From: JALONH01 sp046329235
Lineage (GTDB): Bacteria > Bacteroidota > Bacteroidia > Cytophagales > Cytophagaceae
DNA: 64,000 nucleotides
Direction of reading: 5' to 3'
Assembly: GCA_046329235.1 (NCBI GenBank)
Contig: JAXLVA010000001.1
Location: forward strand, 3,286,001-3,350,000
Below the pieces are notes generated by a model. That model was not told where the DNA came from. It saw only the letters and a list, made by a program, of their open reading frames with translations, and searched no databases. Of this stretch, positions 35,065 through 43,807 are shown one piece after another. A program made the position numbers and the translations under genes. Each line of letters starts with the position of its first letter. Position 1 is the first letter of the stretch.

Positions 35065-35532
35065 ATGAGAAAAGCTAAACCTAAAAAAAGATATATTCTT
35101 CCGGATCCTAAATTCGGTGAAACGTTAGTTACTAAGTTTGTAAACAACTTGATGTATGACGGGAAGAAGAGTATTGCTTATGATATTTTCTACGGCGCAG
35201 TTGAGTTAGTAGAAAAGAAAACAAGTGAGAATGGTCTTGAAGTTTGGAGAAGAGCATTAAGCAACGTAAGTCCACAAGTAGAAGTTCGTTCACGTCGTGT
35301 AGGTGGTGCTACATTCCAAGTACCAACTGAAGTACGTCCTGAAAGAAAAAATTACTTAGGGATGAACTGGTTGATTAAATACGCTCGTCTACGTGGTGAA
35401 AAGACAATGATAGACAGATTAGCAGGTGAAATTATTTCTGCGTCTAAAGGCGAAGGTGCTGCCGTTAAGAAAAAAGATGATACTCATCGTATGGCGGAAG
35501 CAAACAAAGCATTCTCTCACTTTAGATTCTAA
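35065..35532 (+). CDS. rpsG: Ribosomal protein S7
   Basis: Primary 16S rRNA-binding protein of the 30S head, 155 residues. Signatures include GKKSIAYDIFYGAVE, NVSPQVEVRSRRVGGATFQVP and the C-terminal HRMAEANKAFSHFRF. It lies 12 bp after rpsL and 12 bp before fusA. Confidence 0.98.
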   Translation: MRKAKPKKRYILPDPKFGETLVTKFVNNLMYDGKKSIAYDIFYGAVELVEKKTSENGLEVWRRALSNVSPQVEVRSRRVGGATFQVPTEVRPERKNYLGMNWLIKYARLRGEKTMIDRLAGEIISASKGEGAAVKKKDDTHRMAEANKAFSHFRF

Positions 35533-35544
35533 TAAGCAGATAAC

Positions 35545-37647
35545 ATGGCTCGCGATTTAAAATATACTAGAAATATTGGTATTGCCGCTCACATTGATGC
35601 TGGTAAGACCACTACTACTGAACGTATCCTTTATTATGCTGGGGTAAACCACAAAATCGGTGAAGTACACGAAGGTGGCGCAACGATGGACTGGATGGCT
35701 CAAGAGCAAGAAAGAGGTATCACGATCACTTCTGCTGCAACTACAGTCAACTGGAACTACAGAAACAACAAATACCACGTTAACATCATCGATACTCCAG
35801 GTCACGTTGACTTTACTGTTGAAGTAAACCGTTCCCTACGTGTATTAGATGGTTTAGTGTTCTTGTTTAGTGCTGTAGATGGGGTAGAACCTCAATCAGA
35901 AACTAACTGGCGTTTAGCAAACAACTATAAAGTTGCTCGTATTGGTTTCGTTAACAAAATGGACCGTCAAGGAGCTGACTTCTTAAACGTTTGTAAGCAA
36001 GTAAAAGAAATGTTAGGAAGCAACGCCGTACCTTTACAGTTACCAATTGGTTCTGAAGACCAATTCAAAGGTGTTGTTGACTTAGTAAATAACCGTGCTA
36101 TCGTATGGAACGAATCGGATAAAGGTATGACCTTTACTGAGGTTCCAATTCCTGATGACATGGTAGAAGAAACTCTACAATTCAGAGAAAAATTATTAGA
36201 AGCAGTTGCAGAATACGATGAGACTTTGATGGAGAAATTCTTCGAAGATCCAAATTCAATTTCTGAAACTGAAATCCTTACGGCTCTTCGTAAAGCTGTT
36301 ATTGATATGAAAATCGTTCCTATGTTGTGTGGTTCTTCATTCAAAAACAAAGGGGTACAAACAATGTTAGATTATGTAATGGAATTGTTACCATCTCCAT
36401 TAGATCGTGATAACATCATAGGTACTGATCCTGATACAGGAAACGAAGTAGTTCGTAAGCCAAGCCCAACTGATCCGTTCTGTGCGCTTGCCTTCAAAAT
36501 TGCAACCGATCCTTTCGTAGGTAGATTGTGTTTCGTAAGATCTTACTCAGGGATGTTAGATTCCGGTTCTTACGTTTACAATACTCGTTCTGAAAGTAAA
36601 GAACGTATCTCTCGTATCTTCCAAATGCACGCGAACAAGCAAAACCAAATTGAACACTTGCATTGTGGTGATATCGGAGCAGTAGTTGGTTTCAAAGATA
36701 TTAAAACAGGTGATACGCTTTGTGATGAAAAATCTAAAATCGTATTAGAGTCTATGGACTTCCCTGAGCCGGTTATTGGTTACGCTATTGAGCCTAAAAC
36801 TCAAGCGGACATGGATAAAATGGGATTAGCTATCGCTAAATTAGTGGAAGAAGATCCTACTTTACACGTGTCTACTGACCAGGAAACAGGTCAAACAATT
36901 TTAAGAGGTATGGGTGAACTTCACTTAGAGATCATCATCGACCGTATGCGTCGTGAGTTCAAAGTGGAAATTAACCAAGGTGCACCTCAAGTAGCATACA
37001 AAGAAGCATTGACTTCTAAAATTGAACACAGAGAGGTTTACAAGAAACAATCTGGTGGTCGTGGTAAATTCGCGGATATCGTGTTTGAAATCGGACCTCG
37101 TTCAGACGATAAATTAGGTTTGGAATTTGAAAACGCTATCGTTGGTGGTGCTATTCCAAAAGAATATATCCCTGCTGTTCAAAAAGGTTTTGAAGATTCC
37201 ATGAAAAATGGTCCGTTAGCAGGTTTCCCAATCGAAGCTATTAAAGTTAAGTTATTCCACGGTTCATACCATGATGTGGATTCTGACTCTTTATCTTTCG
37301 AATTGGCTGCTCGTATGGGTTACAAAGAAGCTGCTGCAAAATGTACTCCTAAGTTAATGGAGCCAATTATGTCAGTAGAAGTAGTTACTCCAGATGAATA
37401 TACCGGTCCTATCACAGGTGACTTAAACAGACGCCGTGGTATGATGAAAGGTATGGATACTAAGAACGGTTCTCAAGTTATCAAAGCGGATGTTCCATTA
37501 GGTGAATTATTCGGTTACGTAACAGATTTAAGAACGATCTCTTCTGGTAGAGCGTCTGCATCTTTGACATTCTCTCACTACGAATTCGTACCAAACAACA
37601 TTGCTGAATCAGTTATTGCTAAATCTAAAGGGGTTGTTACCAAATAA
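35545..37647 (+). CDS. fusA: Elongation factor G
   Basis: Translocase GTPase, 700 residues in five domains. P-loop AHIDAGKTTTTE (15-26), switch region EQERGITITSAATT, DTPGHVDF and NKMDRQGAD are intact, and the domain IV tip is complete. Located in the str operon between rpsG and rpsJ (2 bp), it is the main translational EF-G. Confidence 0.98.
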   Translation: MARDLKYTRNIGIAAHIDAGKTTTTERILYYAGVNHKIGEVHEGGATMDWMAQEQERGITITSAATTVNWNYRNNKYHVNIIDTPGHVDFTVEVNRSLRVLDGLVFLFSAVDGVEPQSETNWRLANNYKVARIGFVNKMDRQGADFLNVCKQVKEMLGSNAVPLQLPIGSEDQFKGVVDLVNNRAIVWNESDKGMTFTEVPIPDDMVEETLQFREKLLEAVAEYDETLMEKFFEDPNSISETEILTALRKAVIDMKIVPMLCGSSFKNKGVQTMLDYVMELLPSPLDRDNIIGTDPDTGNEVVRKPSPTDPFCALAFKIATDPFVGRLCFVRSYSGMLDSGSYVYNTRSESKERISRIFQMHANKQNQIEHLHCGDIGAVVGFKDIKTGDTLCDEKSKIVLESMDFPEPVIGYAIEPKTQADMDKMGLAIAKLVEEDPTLHVSTDQETGQTILRGMGELHLEIIIDRMRREFKVEINQGAPQVAYKEALTSKIEHREVYKKQSGGRGKFADIVFEIGPRSDDKLGLEFENAIVGGAIPKEYIPAVQKGFEDSMKNGPLAGFPIEAIKVKLFHGSYHDVDSDSLSFELAARMGYKEAAAKCTPKLMEPIMSVEVVTPDEYTGPITGDLNRRRGMMKGMDTKNGSQVIKADVPLGELFGYVTDLRTISSGRASASLTFSHYEFVPNNIAESVIAKSKGVVTK

Positions 37648-37649
37648 GT

Positions 37650-37955
37650 ATGAACCAAAAAATCAGAATAAAATTAAAGTCTTACGACCACAACTTAGTA
37701 GATAAATCTTCTGAGCGTATCGTAAGAGCTGTTAAGGCAACAGGAGCTGTGGTAAGCGGCCCAATTCCATTGCCAACCGAAAAAGAAATCTTTACTGTTT
37801 TGAAATCACCACACGTGAACAAAAAGGCGAGAGATCAGTACCAACTTTGTACTTACAAAAGATTGGTAGATATCTACTCTACTTCATCTAAAACAGTAGA
37901 TGCGTTAATGAAATTAGAACTTCCGTCTGGTGTAGACGTGGAGATTAAAGTCTGA
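37650..37955 (+). CDS. rpsJ: Ribosomal protein S10
   Basis: 30S head protein (and NusE in antitermination). Its 101 residues include the signature SGPIPLPTEKEIFTVLKSPHVNKKARDQ in overlapping pieces. It is joined to fusA rather than to rplC: a strong terminator and a new promoter follow, so it is transcriptionally part of the str operon here. Confidence 0.98.
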   Translation: MNQKIRIKLKSYDHNLVDKSSERIVRAVKATGAVVSGPIPLPTEKEIFTVLKSPHVNKKARDQYQLCTYKRLVDIYSTSSKTVDALMKLELPSGVDVEIKV

Positions 37956-37978
37956 TTTTCATTATTTTATAAAATATT

Positions 37979-38011
37979 AGAAGGATTAGTTCACCTGATC
38001 CTTCTTTTTTT
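37979..38011 (+). terminator. Intrinsic terminator after rpsJ
   Basis: AGAAGGATTAG-TTCAC-CTGATCCTTCT, an 11-bp stem with one U-G pair, followed by a T run of six. It separates S10 from the L3-led operon. Confidence 0.88.
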
Positions 38012-38045
38012 CTCCGAAAAGGTGCTGAAACTGATAAAATTAACT

Positions 38046-38105
38046 CCCAAATATTTGGGTTAATGTTAATTTTACTTAACTTTGCAGTCCCTTTTTTGAG
38101 AAGGG
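38046..38105 (+). promoter_or_regulatory. Promoter of the rplC operon with palindrome on the -33 box
   Basis: TTTG (38054-38057), 19-bp spacer, TAACTTTG (38077-38084), then CAGTCC. The -33 box lies inside a perfect 14-bp palindrome CCCAAATATTTGGG (38046-38059), a possible repressor site. The initial transcribed region CCCTTTT-TTG-AGAAGGG (38089-38105) can form a 7-bp hairpin with one U-G pair. Confidence 0.8.
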
Positions 38106-38148
38106 TGTTGAAAATTTATATTATAGTCTGTTATAAACATTAAGGATA

Positions 38149-38769
38149 ATGTCCGGCATAATTGGTAAAAAAATCGGTATGACTAGCGTGTACGATGCAA
38201 ATGGGAAGTACGTTCCTTGCACCGTGATCGAAGCTGGTCCTTGCGTAGTAACGCAAATTAAAACCGTAGAGACAGACGGCTATAAAGCAGTACAGTTAGC
38301 ATTCGATGATAAAAAAGAAAAGAATACTAACAAGCCGCTTTTAGGTCACTTCAAGAAAGCTGGTGTAACTCCAAAAAGAAAAGTAGTTGAATTCAAAGAA
38401 TTCGCTGCGGAGTTCGCACTAGGTCAATCTCTTTCAGTCGCTGACGTACTAGTAGAAGGCGATTTCGTAGACGTAGTTGGTACTTCTAAAGGTAGAGGTT
38501 TCCAAGGGGTAGTAAAAAGACACGGTTTCGGCGGTGTGGGTGGTCAAACTCACGGTCAGCACAACAGACAGCGTCACGCTGGTTCTATTGGTGCTTGTTC
38601 TTTCCCTGCTCGTGTATTCCCTGGAACTCGTATGGCCGGTAGAATGGGTAACCACCGTGTGAAAGTTCAAAACTTAACAATATTGAAATTAATACCTGAA
38701 CAAAACTTAGTTGTTATCAGCGGTTCTGTTCCTGGTGCTAAAAACTCATACGTTATAATCGAGAAATAA
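38149..38769 (+). CDS. rplC: Ribosomal protein L3
   Basis: 50S assembly-initiating protein near the peptidyl transferase centre. In 206 residues it has the GTSKGRGFQGVVKRHGFGG extension that reaches the catalytic centre and the GHRMAGRMGNHRV-like segment (TRMAGRMGNHRVKVQNL). It is the first gene after the new promoter. Confidence 0.98.
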   Translation: MSGIIGKKIGMTSVYDANGKYVPCTVIEAGPCVVTQIKTVETDGYKAVQLAFDDKKEKNTNKPLLGHFKKAGVTPKRKVVEFKEFAAEFALGQSLSVADVLVEGDFVDVVGTSKGRGFQGVVKRHGFGGVGGQTHGQHNRQRHAGSIGACSFPARVFPGTRMAGRMGNHRVKVQNLTILKLIPEQNLVVISGSVPGAKNSYVIIEK

Positions 38770-38771
38770 TC

Positions 38772-39398
38772 ATGCAACTCTCCGTATTATCTATCAAAGG
38801 AAAAGAAACTGGTAAAAAGGTTACCCTTTCTGAAAGCATCTTCGCGGTGGAGCCGAATGATCATGCTATATATCTTGATGTAAAACAGTTTTTGGCTAAC
38901 CAAAGACAAGGTACACATAAAGCAAAAGAGAGAGCTGAAGTTCATTTCTCTACTAAGAAATTAAAGAGACAAAAGGGTACCGGTGGTGCTCGTGCGGGTA
39001 GCCGTAAGTCTCCAGTGTTTGTAGGTGGTGGTACTATTTTCGGTCCAAGACCTAGAAACTATGGTTTCAAAGTAAACAAGAAAGTAAAAGACTTAGCTCG
39101 TAAATCAGCTTTTGCTCATAAAGTAAAAGAAAACAACTTATCTGTAGTTGAGAACTTTTCTTTCGAAGCTCCTAAAACTAAAGAATACTTAGGTTTCTTG
39201 AAGAGCTTATCTATCGACAATGCAAAAACATTATTAGTGATTGCAGAGAACGATAAAAATGTAGTATTGTCCAGCAGAAATTTACCTAAAGCTAAAGTGG
39301 TAACGGCGGATCAAATTAATACATACGATTTAGTGAATGCTGAAAAGATTGTATTAGCAGAAGGTTCTATCGCTAAAATTGAAGCTTTACTCAACTAA
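38772..39398 (+). CDS. rplD: Ribosomal protein L4
   Basis: Lines the nascent-peptide exit tunnel; 208 residues. The tunnel loop is visible as KLKRQKGTGGARAGSRKSPVFVGGG. In enteric bacteria L4 represses the S10 operon through a leader hairpin; here the leader of rplC is short and such a structure is not obvious. Confidence 0.97.
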   Translation: MQLSVLSIKGKETGKKVTLSESIFAVEPNDHAIYLDVKQFLANQRQGTHKAKERAEVHFSTKKLKRQKGTGGARAGSRKSPVFVGGGTIFGPRPRNYGFKVNKKVKDLARKSAFAHKVKENNLSVVENFSFEAPKTKEYLGFLKSLSIDNAKTLLVIAENDKNVVLSSRNLPKAKVVTADQINTYDLVNAEKIVLAEGSIAKIEALLN

Positions 39399-39408
39399 TA
39401 ATATTGTC

Positions 39409-39696
39409 ATGGGTATCTTAAAGAAACCATTAATTACTGAGAAAATCACTGCGCAAAATGAATTGGGCGTGTATGGCTTTGTTGTAGAAAAGAAAGCTAA
39501 TAAAGTCCAAATTAAGAATGCAGTTGAGAAATTGTACGGCGTGAACGTGGAAGAAGTGAGAACAATGATCGCACCAGGTAAAAAGAAATCGCGTTATGCG
39601 AAAGGTGCTTTCTTGAACGGAAAGACTTCTTCATATAAAAAAGCTATAGTGAAAGTTAAAGAGGGAGAAATCATTGATTTCTACAGTAACCTATAA
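39409..39696 (+). CDS. rplW: Ribosomal protein L23
   Basis: Tunnel-exit protein that docks trigger factor and SRP. The 95 residues start MGILKKPLITEKIT; an in-frame ATG 30 bp upstream (39379) would overlap rplD and adds residues outside the family, so ATG 39409 is used. The extended loop YGVNVEEVRTMIAPGKKK is present. Confidence 0.96.
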   Translation: MGILKKPLITEKITAQNELGVYGFVVEKKANKVQIKNAVEKLYGVNVEEVRTMIAPGKKKSRYAKGAFLNGKTSSYKKAIVKVKEGEIIDFYSNL

Positions 39697-39709
39697 TTAA
39701 GAGCCGCAA

Positions 39710-40549
39710 ATGTCACTTAAAAAATTCAGACCGATTACTCCGGGAACTAGATTTAGAGTAGGTCCATCTTTTGATGAAATTACTGCTTCTACTCCTGAGA
39801 AATCTCTTGTAAAGTCAGTAAAGAAATCCGGTGGTCGTAATAGCTCCGGTAAAATGACTATGCGCTATATTGGCGGTGGTCACAAACAACAATATCGTCT
39901 TATCGATTTCAAACGCGATAAACACAATATCCCTGCTACAGTAAAAACAATCGAGTACGATCCAAATCGTACAGCTCGTATTGCTCTTTTATTCTACGCA
40001 GATGGTGAGAAAAGATATATCATCGCTCCTCAAGGGCTTCAAGTTGGAACTAAAATTGTATCTGGTTCCGGTATTGCTCCAGAAGTTGGTAATGCGTTAC
40101 CTCTATCTGACATGCCAATCGGTACTATCGTTCACAACGTAGAATTGAAACCTGGTAAAGGTGGTGCGATGGCTAGAAGTGCTGGTTCTTACGCTCAATT
40201 AGTAGCTAGAGAAGGTAAATATGCAACACTTCGCTTACCTTCTGGTGAAATGAGATTAGTACTTTCCGCTTGTTTTGCAACAGTTGGTTCTGTTTCTAAC
40301 GCTGAACACATGAACTTAACAGTTGGTAAAGCAGGTCGTAACAGATGGTTCGGTTCAAGACCACGTGTACGTGGTGTGGCTATGAACCCTGTTGATCACC
40401 CAATGGGTGGTGGGGAAGGTAGAGCTTCCGGAGGTCACCCAAGATCTAGAAAAGGCTTATATGCTAAAGGTGGTAAAACTAGAAAGCAGAATAAGTATTC
40501 TAAGAATCTAATAGTTCAAAAAAGAGTTAACAAAAGATTGAGTAAGTAA
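39710..40549 (+). CDS. rplB: Ribosomal protein L2
   Basis: Largest 50S primary-binding protein, 279 residues. The functionally important MNPVDHPMGGGEG segment with the conserved His near the peptidyl transferase centre and the basic C-terminus (KTRKQNKYSKN) are intact. Confidence 0.98.
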   Translation: MSLKKFRPITPGTRFRVGPSFDEITASTPEKSLVKSVKKSGGRNSSGKMTMRYIGGGHKQQYRLIDFKRDKHNIPATVKTIEYDPNRTARIALLFYADGEKRYIIAPQGLQVGTKIVSGSGIAPEVGNALPLSDMPIGTIVHNVELKPGKGGAMARSAGSYAQLVAREGKYATLRLPSGEMRLVLSACFATVGSVSNAEHMNLTVGKAGRNRWFGSRPRVRGVAMNPVDHPMGGGEGRASGGHPRSRKGLYAKGGKTRKQNKYSKNLIVQKRVNKRLSK

Positions 40550-40552
40550 GAA

Positions 40553-40822
40553 ATGGCACGTTCACTCAAAAAAGGTCCTTATATCGACTTCAGACTTGAA
40601 AACAAAGTGGTTGCAATGAATGAGTCGAATAAAAAGTCAGTTATAAAGACATGGTCCAGAAGAAGCATGGTTTCTCCGGACTTCGTAGGTCATACCTTTG
40701 CAGTACATAATGGTAACAAGTTTATCCCTGTGTATGTAACAGAAAACATGGTAGGTCACAAATTAGGCGAATTCGCCCCTACTAGATCGTTCAAAGGTCA
40801 TACTGCTGCTAAGAAAAAATAA
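40553..40822 (+). CDS. rpsS: Ribosomal protein S19
   Basis: 30S head protein at the subunit interface; 89 residues. Signatures ARSLKKGPYIDFRL, TWSRRSMVSPDFVGHTFAVHNG and LGEFAPTRSFKGH are present. It starts 3 bp after the rplB stop. Confidence 0.98.
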   Translation: MARSLKKGPYIDFRLENKVVAMNESNKKSVIKTWSRRSMVSPDFVGHTFAVHNGNKFIPVYVTENMVGHKLGEFAPTRSFKGHTAAKKK

Positions 40823-40850
40823 GTAGATTCATTCTAGAGCATTAATTCCA

Positions 40851-41390
40851 ATGGAAACCACTAAGAAAATAAAAAAATCAGTACTGAAAAGACAAAAGAA
40901 AGAAGCTGCGAAAGTAGCTGCTTCTAAAGGTCCAGTTCAGGCAAAACTGAATAACGTTCCTACCTCCACTAGAAAAATGAGATTAGTGGCTGATATCATC
41001 AGAGGTAAACGTGTGAACGAAGCATTAGGTATTTTAAAATACCAAGCTAAGCAAGGTGCTAGAAAATTAGAGAAATTAGTACTAGCAGCAGTTGCTGACT
41101 GGCAAGCTAAAAACTCTGAAGTTCGCGTTGAAGACGCTGACTTATATATCAAAGAAATTTTCGTTGACGGCGGTCGCGTCTTGAAAAGATTACGTACAGC
41201 TCCTCAAGGTAGAGCTTACCGTGTTCGTAAGAGATCAAACCACGTAACACTTGTCGTGTCTGCATTAAACGCACCGGCAGCTGCTCCAGTAGAAGTTAAA
41301 GCTGAAGCGGAAGAAAATTCAACTAAAACAAAGAAAGCCTCTGCTAAAAAAAGCACTGCTTCAAAAAAAGCTAAAGAAAAAGCGAACTAA
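40851..41390 (+). CDS. rplV: Ribosomal protein L22, with N- and C-terminal extensions
   Basis: Tunnel-constriction protein. The conserved core (about 32-135) includes VPTSTRKMRLVADIIRGK and RVLKRLRTAPQGRAYRVRKRSNH with the beta-hairpin that reaches the tunnel. At 179 residues it is some 60 longer than the usual 110-120: a Lys-rich N-terminal arm (KKIKKSVLKRQKKEAAK) and an Ala/Lys/Ser-rich tail ending KKSTASKKAKEKAN flank the core. Such tails are common in this phylum and are probably disordered. Confidence 0.96.
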   Translation: METTKKIKKSVLKRQKKEAAKVAASKGPVQAKLNNVPTSTRKMRLVADIIRGKRVNEALGILKYQAKQGARKLEKLVLAAVADWQAKNSEVRVEDADLYIKEIFVDGGRVLKRLRTAPQGRAYRVRKRSNHVTLVVSALNAPAAAPVEVKAEAEENSTKTKKASAKKSTASKKAKEKAN

Positions 41391-41395
41391 TTACC

Positions 41396-42160
41396 ATGGG
41401 ACAAAAAACTAATCCGATCGGAATTCGCCTAGGTGTAGTAAAAGGTTGGGACTCTAACTGGTACGGCGGAAAAACATTTGCCGACAAACTTGTAGAAGAC
41501 GAACAAATCCGTAAATACGTTTTAGCTCGTATCCCTAAAGGCGGGATCGCTAAAATCGTTATCGAAAGAACTATCAAGCGTATCACTTTAACTATTAACA
41601 CTGCTCGTCCGGGTGTTGTTATTGGTAAAGGTGGAGCTGAGGTTGATAAAATTAAAGAAGAGCTTAAGAAAATCACGGGCAAAGATGTTCAAATTAACAT
41701 TTTTGAAATCAAACGTCCGGAATTAGATGCAATGTTAGTTGGTGAGTCTATCGCTCAACAATTACAAGCTCGTATTTCTTACCGTCGCGCTATGAAACAA
41801 GCTATCGCTTCTACCATGAGAGTAGGTGCTTTAGGTATCAAAGTTAAAGTTTCTGGCCGTTTAGCAGGTGCTGATATGGCACGTGCTGAGCAGTACAAAG
41901 AAGGACGTATTCCATTGCATACATTACGTGCTGACATCGATTACGCTATTGCAGAAGCATTAACTGTATATGGTAAAATCGGTATCAAAGTATGGATATT
42001 CAAAGGCGAAGTATACGGTAAGAGAGACTTATCTCCTAACGTAGGAATGATCGCTGCTTCTAACTCTAATTCTGAAGGTGGTTCTGGAAACGAAAGATCT
42101 GGCCACAACAAGAAAAGAAGAGGTGGAAACAACGAAGGAAGAAGAAAAAAATCGAACTAA
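41396..42160 (+). CDS. rpsC: Ribosomal protein S3, with basic C-terminal tail
   Basis: 30S mRNA-entry protein with helicase role. KH domain motif VVIGKGGAEVDKIKEELKK and the C-terminal domain (GRLAGADMARAEQYKEGRIPLHTLRADIDY in overlapping pieces) are complete. The 254 residues include about 30 extra at the end, rich in Ser, Gly, Asn and Arg (SGNERSGHNKKRRGGNNEGR). Confidence 0.97.
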   Translation: MGQKTNPIGIRLGVVKGWDSNWYGGKTFADKLVEDEQIRKYVLARIPKGGIAKIVIERTIKRITLTINTARPGVVIGKGGAEVDKIKEELKKITGKDVQINIFEIKRPELDAMLVGESIAQQLQARISYRRAMKQAIASTMRVGALGIKVKVSGRLAGADMARAEQYKEGRIPLHTLRADIDYAIAEALTVYGKIGIKVWIFKGEVYGKRDLSPNVGMIAASNSNSEGGSGNERSGHNKKRRGGNNEGRRKKSN

Positions 42161-42196
42161 TTTAAAGGCGTTAAGCCAACTAAAAAACGTTAAGCC

Positions 42197-42616
42197 ATGT
42201 TACAGCCAAAACGTACGAAATATAGAAAGCAGCAAAAAGGGAGAGTTAAAGGGATAGCTTCTCGCGGTCATCGTATTGCTTTCGGTTCATTTGCCATTAA
42301 ATCCCTAGAAGCCGGCTGGTTGACAGCACGTCAAATCGAAGCGGCTCGTATCGCTATGACCAGAGCTATGAAACGTGAAGGTCAAGTATGGATTAGAGTG
42401 TTTCCTGATAAACCTATTACGAAGAAACCTGCAGAGGTTCGTATGGGTAAAGGTAAAGGTGCTCCAGAATATTGGGTAGCTTGTATTAAACCAGGTACCA
42501 TTATTTTCGAATCAGGTGGAATTCCTTTGGATGTTGCGCAAGAATCACTTCGCCTAGCAGCTCAAAAACTACCTTTCCAAACAAAGATTGTTGTTAGACC
42601 GGATTATGTTGCTTAA
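42197..42616 (+). CDS. rplP: Ribosomal protein L16
   Basis: Organises the A-site region of 23S rRNA; 139 residues. Signatures MLQPKRTKYRKQQKGR, SLEAGWLTARQIEAARIAMTR and RMGKGKGAPEYWVA are present. The stop is 1 bp before the rpmC start. Confidence 0.98.
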   Translation: MLQPKRTKYRKQQKGRVKGIASRGHRIAFGSFAIKSLEAGWLTARQIEAARIAMTRAMKREGQVWIRVFPDKPITKKPAEVRMGKGKGAPEYWVACIKPGTIIFESGGIPLDVAQESLRLAAQKLPFQTKIVVRPDYVA

Positions 42617-42617
42617 T

Positions 42618-42806
42618 ATGAAAACTACAGAAATTAATTCATTATCAGTAGCTGATTTGAAAAGCAAAATCGCTGCAGAGAAGGAGAACTTAGCGAAGTT
42701 ACAATTCGCTCATGGAATCTCTCCAATCGAAAATCCAATGAAAATCCGTCAATCTCGTCGTTTGATTGCCCAATTAAATACGGCGTTAACGGCGAAACAA
42801 AAATAA
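42618..42806 (+). CDS. rpmC: Ribosomal protein L29
   Basis: Small coiled-coil protein at the tunnel exit; 62 residues starting MKTTEINSLSVADL, with the LKSKIAAEKENLAKLQF and IRQSRRLIAQLNT helices. The frame opens further upstream inside rplP, but the ATG at 42618 is the family start. Confidence 0.95.
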   Translation: MKTTEINSLSVADLKSKIAAEKENLAKLQFAHGISPIENPMKIRQSRRLIAQLNTALTAKQK

Positions 42807-42839
42807 GTCGGATCAACTTTAAAAAAATATTGAACTACA

Positions 42840-43103
42840 ATGGAACAAGTTCAAAGAAATGCCAGAAAAGAAAGAATTGGCAAAGTAGTAAGTAACAAGA
42901 TGACGAAGTCTATCACTGTAGCGGTTGAACGTAAAGTGAAACACCCTAAGTATGGTAAATTCGTTCATAAGACTACCAAATTAATGGCGCATGATGAGCA
43001 AAATCAGTGCGGTATCGGTGATACAGTACGTATCATGGAAACTCGTCCATTAAGTAAAATCAAACGCTGGAGATTAGTCGAAATAATTGAAAAAGCTAAG
43101 TAA
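42840..43103 (+). CDS. rpsQ: Ribosomal protein S17
   Basis: Primary 16S rRNA-binding OB-fold protein; 87 residues. Motifs GKVVSNKMTKSITVAVERK and GDTVRIMETRPLSKIKRWRLVEI. It ends 2 bp before rplN. Confidence 0.97.
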   Translation: MEQVQRNARKERIGKVVSNKMTKSITVAVERKVKHPKYGKFVHKTTKLMAHDEQNQCGIGDTVRIMETRPLSKIKRWRLVEIIEKAK

Positions 43104-43105
43104 TC

Positions 43106-43474
43106 ATGATACAGCAGGAATCCAGACTGACAGTTGCAGATAATAGTGGTGCTAAAGAAGTTTTAGTAATCCGTGTATTAGGTGGTACCGGTAAGCGCTA
43201 CGCATCTGTTGGTGATAAAATAGTAGTAACAGTTAAATCTGCTCTTTCTTCATCTAACATGAAGAAGGGGACAGTATCTAAAGCTGTTATCGTAAGAACT
43301 ACCAAAGAAGTTAAACGTGCGGATGGATCATACATCCGTTTCTCAGATAATGCAGCCGTGTTGTTAAACAACAGTGACGAACCAAGAGGTACTCGTATCT
43401 TCGGACCGGTTGCTCGTGAATTGAGAGATAAACAATTCATGAAGATTGTTTCATTAGCCCCTGAAGTACTATAA
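43106..43474 (+). CDS. rplN: Ribosomal protein L14
   Basis: 50S interface protein that contacts L19 and the 30S; 122 residues. MIQQESRLTVADNSGAKEV at the N-terminus and RGTRIFGPVARELRDKQFMKI near the end in overlapping pieces identify it. Confidence 0.98.
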   Translation: MIQQESRLTVADNSGAKEVLVIRVLGGTGKRYASVGDKIVVTVKSALSSSNMKKGTVSKAVIVRTTKEVKRADGSYIRFSDNAAVLLNNSDEPRGTRIFGPVARELRDKQFMKIVSLAPEVL

Positions 43475-43477
43475 GTC

Positions 43478-43807
43478 ATGGCAACTAAAAAATTACACAT
43501 ACGCAGAGATGATACTGTAGTAGTTATTTCCGGTGATGATAAAGGTAAAACCGGAAAAGTTCTTTCTGTTGATATTGAAAACGAAAGAGCAATTGTAGAA
43601 GGCATTAATGTGGTTACAAAACACAATAAGCCTACCGCTAACAATCCTCAAGGTGGAGGAATCGTGAAGAAGGAAGCACCTCTTCATGTAAGCAAATTGA
43701 TGCACGTAGATCCTAAATCCGGAAAAGCTACACGTATCGGTAAAAAAGAAGACAAATCCGGTAAAAAAGTTCGTTTCGCTAAAAAATCAGGGGAGGTAAT
43801 CAAGTAA
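43478..43807 (+). CDS. rplX: Ribosomal protein L24
   Basis: 50S assembly initiator with a KOW motif (DDTVVVISGDDKGKTGKVL); 109 residues. The TAA stop shares its last base with the ATG of rplE (TAATG), so the two are translationally coupled. Confidence 0.97.
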   Translation: MATKKLHIRRDDTVVVISGDDKGKTGKVLSVDIENERAIVEGINVVTKHNKPTANNPQGGGIVKKEAPLHVSKLMHVDPKSGKATRIGKKEDKSGKKVRFAKKSGEVIK

